Assembly (NCBI GenBank): GCA_945910005.1
Contig: OX246741.1
Coordinates: forward strand, 49,001,167-49,065,166
Source of the DNA: Isoperla grammatica
Lineage: Eukaryota; Arthropoda; Insecta; Plecoptera; Perlodidae
Length of the DNA stretch: 64,000 bases
Reading direction: 5' to 3'
The position numbers were made by a program, and so were the translations under genes. Each line of letters begins with the position of its first letter. The stretch's first letter is position 1. Under the pieces are notes generated by a model that saw only the letters and a list, made by a program, of their open reading frames with translations, was not told the DNA's origin and searched no databases. Positions 62,401 to 64,000 of this stretch are shown here, piece after piece.

Positions 62401-63035
62401 CCACTGAGGGCGCTAGTGAAAACGAGTGAAGCGCTCAAGTGGCAATGTCACGCAACTTCCCGATGAAGCAGCATCATTCTTTCGATAATGGTAAATTGTG
62501 AAAATTGTTTATTAAATACGGCTTTTAAAAAGAAAAAAAAACACAAAAAAACACAAAAAAAAAACCAAAAAAAAAAAAAAACAAACAACAAAACAAAAAC
62601 ACAAAAAACAAACTAAAAACAAAAAACAAAATAAAATTACAACAGCAAAAAACAAATAAACAAAAAACAAGATATTTCACAATAATATCCGGCACAATTT
62701 TCAACCGCGGAATGCAATCTTCACCAATAAGTTGCTAAATGTGGCCACATATAGCGCTGTATGTTCTATACCTGCACCACATGATGCTTGGTAGACAGAG
62801 CGTCGGGAAGACGATGCACGTGACACCAGTAAGTCGTGTCGCCACTGGGCACGTGTACAGTCTGCGCCAGAACCTCGTGCGTCCACGTGTCCGGGGGATG
62901 TTTGGCAACAGGGTTGACGTTCTTCAGCAGCTGAGTTCTCTGGAGGCCGTGGTTGGATGCTGACGTCACGTTGAGGCCGTCTAGACGGAAGAGCGGCCCT
63001 TTCCCCTGGAGCCAAACCACGTGGGTTGTCCCTTC
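55097..63035 (-). CDS. Tbh: Tyramine/dopamine beta-hydroxylase, last seven exons (gene cut by right edge)
   Basis: Seven minus-strand exons (63035-62772, 60924-60727, 58757-58673, 58268-58102, 57547-57365, 56653-56466, 55334-55097) join in phase to 440 residues ending in a TAG. The enzyme is a copper type II, ascorbate-dependent monooxygenase that beta-hydroxylates tyramine to octopamine (dopamine to noradrenaline in vertebrates), in secretory vesicles. CuA ligands are the H-H pair across the exon A/B join and the H of L-E-V-H-Y-N-N-P; CuB ligands are the two H of Q-L-H-T-H-L and the M of D-E-M-C-V-N-Y-V-H-Y. Y-P-E-E-A-G-L-P-I-G-G is restored exactly at the B/C splice. The C-terminus P-L-P-P-P-P-R-T-A-C aligns with the proline-cysteine end of DBH. 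The signal peptide and most of the DOMON domain lie beyond 64000. A protostome Tbh rather than vertebrate Dbh is inferred from wording such as E-V-F-H-C-E and I-Q-P-G-N-E. No broken codon was found. Confidence 0.93.
55345..56380. other. Intron F-G, with a foldback at 55660-55795
   Basis: CTCGGTAATGCTTTCGTCA and its inverse TGACGGAAGCATTACCGAAG form the ends of a small foldback element. The rest of the intron is AT-rich and unremarkable. Confidence 0.6.
56391..56451. repeat. (TC)n followed by a run of about 20 C
   Basis: Microsatellite and homopolymer inside intron F-G just past the donor of exon F. Confidence 0.95.
56466..56653 (-). CDS. Tbh: Tbh exon F: CuB methionine
   Basis: 188 bases, phase 0 in and 2 out; acceptor GTGTCGTAG, donor GGGA-GTGAGT. 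Encodes G-D-A-L-I-T-S-C, G-G-F-A-I-S-D-E-M-C-V-N-Y-V-H-Y-F-P and Y-F-R-F-L-R-E across the splice. A C20 and a (TC)n run lie within 20-70 bases of the donor, in the intron. Confidence 0.95.
56780..57010 (+). mobile_element. Dispersed retroposon family C in intron E-F
   Basis: Reads CTTATCGTGGTGGGCAGG, GCGGAAGCGTATGCTTCTGG and CAGTCCACGTCTTCCCC in the order seen on the minus strand at 45090-44940. Its end, GATCGTAGTTGTCGAGTA, is also present near 28985. Confidence 0.65.
57365..57547 (-). CDS. Tbh: Tbh exon E: CuB histidines
   Basis: 183 bases, phase 0 at both ends; acceptor TTTGTTGTAG, donor CCG-GTCAGT. Encodes I-F-G-S-Q-L-H-T-H-L-T-G-T (two CuB histidines) and H-Y-S-T-H-F-Q-E-I-R. Confidence 0.95.
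57951..58100. mobile_element. 150-bp TIR MITE (copy 1) ending at the exon D splice donor
   Basis: Related to 63793-63944 through AAGT..CTCCACAG ends, CAGAGCCAATCAGCAGG, TTGGCCA, CTCACTCAT and TGACGTC. The right end CTGTGGAAGGACTTA stops at 58100, so its inverse supplies the TAAGTCC of the exon D donor. Confidence 0.6.
58102..58268 (-). CDS. Tbh: Tbh exon D: link between the two copper domains
   Basis: 167 bases; acceptor TCCACGCAG, donor GTG-GTAAGT. Encodes W-V-D-S-S-G-V, then E-L-G-L-E-Y-S-D-K-M-A-I-P-P-G and T-G-Y-C-I-T-E-C. The donor abuts a MITE end. Confidence 0.95.
58673..58757 (-). CDS. Tbh: Tbh exon C: third CuA histidine
   Basis: 85 bases, phase 0 in and 1 out; acceptor TTTTAACCAG, donor GCAG-GTACGA. 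Encodes E-A-G-L-P-I-G-G and M-L-E-V-H-Y-N-N-P-E-M. Confidence 0.95.
58861..58886. repeat. Poly-G tract in intron B-C
   Basis: More than twenty G with one T-interruption. Confidence 0.9.
59782..60055. mobile_element. Foldback MITE in intron B-C, TA-flanked
   Basis: GTAGGATTATTATGAAAATT and ATAATAATCCTAC are terminal inverts, with long arms (GGATGTCATATC / GATATGACATCC, GTACATTTGTGACAA / TTGGTGACAAATGTAC). TA occurs on both flanks. A 75-residue ORF across it is not a gene. Confidence 0.75.
60066..60215. mobile_element. 155-bp TIR MITE, copy 2
   Basis: Nearly the same as 13427-13581. Ends GGCCCAGTCTTACAAT and ATTGTAAGACTGGCCC are inverted repeats. It lies ten bases from the TA-flanked foldback element. 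Confidence 0.75.
60524..60735 (-). repeat. 27+47-bp tandem array copying the exon B splice junction
   Basis: GTGCCTACCTCGGGGTAGA starts at 60571, 60598, 60645, 60672 and 60719, so spacing alternates 27 and 47 (74 together); a decayed copy begins near 60524. On the minus strand each contains the exon end Y-P-E and GAG-GTAGGC donor. Confidence 0.9.
60727..60924 (-). CDS. Tbh: Tbh exon B: first catalytic domain
   Basis: 198 bases, phase 0 at both ends; acceptor TTGCCCGTAG, donor GAG-GTAGGC. Encodes I-Q-P-G-N-E-A-L-V-H-H-M-E-V-F and V-L-A-A-W-A-M-G-A-L-P-F-V-Y-P-E. Its 3' border is copied several times downstream (see 60524-60735). Confidence 0.95.
61055..61380 (+). mobile_element. 5S rRNA-derived SINE (SINE3-type) in intron A-B
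   Basis: AGCAACCTCGGGCTAGGTC followed by GGTGGATGGGTGACCACT (61060-61101) mirrors the 3' part of 5S rRNA, including its GGATGGGTGACC internal-control block. Downstream come CCTTTCGGATGGGACGTAAA, GCCGATGGTCCCC and a CATTATCATTCATCAATCAT tail of LINE-like character. A functional 5S gene is excluded because only its 3' part is present. Confidence 0.55.
61560..61720 (+). repeat. Dispersed repeat family F (diverged)
   Basis: GTGCGCCCTGGCAACGCC and TGCCAACAGAC resemble 34144-34172. A short inverted pair (AAGGAGGTTTTATATAAAACC) precedes it. Confidence 0.4.
62080..62440 (+). repeat. Dispersed repeat family E, partial copy
   Basis: TATTTTCGAGCAAG, TCGTGACCGGAGAAAAC, GAGGCTTGTAGATGGTCC and CATCGGACTTTCCGTTTC match 30640-30920 in order. 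The left end is missing. Confidence 0.65.
62527..62690. repeat. A-rich CAAAAA low-complexity block
   Basis: Poly-A interrupted by single C in intron A-B, starting about 240 bases from exon A. Confidence 0.85.
62772..63035 (-). CDS. Tbh: Tbh exon A: end of DOMON, start of first Cu2-monooxygenase domain
   Basis: 264 bases, phase 0 at both ends; acceptor CGCCCCCAG, donor CAG-GTATAG. Begins E-G-T-T-H-V-V-W, the DOMON end. Carries the T-Y-W-C segment and ends K-H-H-V-V-Q, whose two histidines are CuA ligands in the family. Confidence 0.9.
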
Positions 63036-63079
63036 CTGGGGGCGACAACCATTGGCGCACTTAGATTATTTGGGCTTAA

Positions 63080-63365
63080 CGTCTCATACTTTTGCAACGA
63101 GGCTAATCGAGACAATGAGTGGGTGATATATGAAGATGAAATATGGGGCTGTTTGGAGGAAAGGGGCAAGTAGGAGGGAGCGTTAGGAAAGGGGAAAGGG
63201 GAGGAAAGGGGATTGGCGTGTGGACTGCACTTCGTCTGACTTCTCCTCCTCGACCAGTCCGGCTAGGGTGACCCTTCCAGAAGCATACGCTTCCGCCGGC
63301 ATAACTCTCGGGATCAACAAAGCACGCAAACCTGCCCACCACGATAAGGTAGCAGTCTGGAGCAG
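63080..63365 (-). mobile_element. Dispersed retroposon family C with SINE-B-like tail
   Basis: Nearly identical to 44840-45100 and extends further through the tail to GGCTAATCGAGACAATGAGTGG and TTTTGCAACGA. It begins 45 bases from the exon A acceptor, in the next intron. Confidence 0.75.
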
Positions 63366-63380
63366 GTTGGCGCACTTAGG

Positions 63381-63535
63381 ATCGCATTCATCAACCTTTA
63401 AATCAGTCGGTTTACTAATCTCGGATTAGTGGCCATGGTTTCAACAAACATTACATACAACATTCATGGCGGTTTCTACCCGGCGCTATTTTTGATCTCT
63501 GATTATCAGAAAATGGCAGGATTTAAGTTTAGTGA
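63381..63535 (-). repeat. Dispersed repeat family G, copy 2
   Basis: Inverse of 37432-37590 (TACTAATCTCGGATTAGTGG, GGTTTCTACCCGGCG, CAGAAAATGGCAGG). Confidence 0.6.
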
Positions 63536-63792
63536 AACCAGCCTTTAGTGTTTTAAAGCCCGGTCTATACACCGTAATAAGTATAACCGTGATAATACAA
63601 AACAATATTTATAAACGTCATAAAAATATAAATAATAAATATAGTATAGTAAATAATATATTCAAATATAACCAGTAAGTTTTAAAATTTAATGATTAAC
63701 GAAGTTGAATCAAGCCAGTACCATCATGAAGTTCACATTACTTCCTAAGATTTAAGAGCTAGGACGAAAGTTGAAACTATTCCAAATTGTTA

Positions 63793-63944
63793 AAGTCGCT
63801 CCACAGTAACTTTGAGGCTGGGGACGTCACAGATGGGCGTGTCTGAGCCAATCAGCGGGCGGCTTTCACCAATACTCACATTTGATTGGCCAGGCCTCAC
63901 TCATACCTGACGTCCCCAGCACCAAAAATGCTGTGGAGCGACTT
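63793..63944. mobile_element. 150-bp TIR MITE (copy 2)
   Basis: AAGTCGCTCCACAG and CTGTGGAGCGACTT are perfect 14-base inverted ends. GGCTGGGGACGTCA and TGACGTCCCCAGC pair inside. The related copy is at 57951-58100. Confidence 0.8.
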
Positions 63945-64000
63945 ATCCTTTAAAAACTTAGCTCAGCCAATGGGAGACGACCTTCTATAAATCCGACCAA

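Overview
This is a repeat-rich, gene-poor piece of an animal nuclear genome. It has spliced genes with GT/AG borders, AATAAA signals, tRNA- and 5S-derived SINEs, many terminal-inverted-repeat (TIR) elements, long G/C runs and no operons. The best-supported gene reads most like an arthropod tyramine beta-hydroxylase, so I infer a protostome, probably an arthropod. The species cannot be told from this window.

Layout. Bases 1-356 hold the last coding stretch of an unrecognised plus-strand gene that enters from the left. From about 0.7 to 50 kb I find no conserved gene. This part holds AT-rich DNA, SINEs, hAT-like, Harbinger-like and foldback elements, simple-sequence arrays and satellites. The most ordered array is a 136-bp satellite (35559-37190) whose twelve units form two copies of a six-unit, 816-bp higher-order repeat. 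A hAT-like element (46311-47370) has a perfect 8-bp target duplication. A Harbinger-like element (43915-44428) has a TTA duplication and carries a broken MADF/Myb-SANT-like coding piece.

Two minus-strand genes lie in 51-63 kb. At 51101-51845 is a terminal exon coding a protein with three diverged tandem copies of the eIF4E-binding core of 4E-BP (Thor). Each copy has a tyrosine-led helix motif, an elbow and an N-L-P-x-[IV]-P-G segment. The conventional 4E-BP has one such module, so this is the most novel object in the window. At 55097-63035 are the last seven coding exons of a copper type II, ascorbate-dependent monooxygenase (tyramine/dopamine beta-hydroxylase). All copper ligands are present and every splice phase agrees. 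Its N-terminal exons lie beyond the right edge.

The monooxygenase gene is being reshaped by repeats. Its stop-codon region has expanded into a GC-rich minisatellite that copied part of the last exon. The 3' border of exon B, splice donor included, is copied in a 27+47-bp array. A small TIR element abuts the donor of exon D. A 5S-derived SINE and two MITEs sit in the introns. In metabolism the enzyme would make octopamine from tyramine; the 4E-BP-like product would act on cap-dependent translation. I see no functional link between the two genes.
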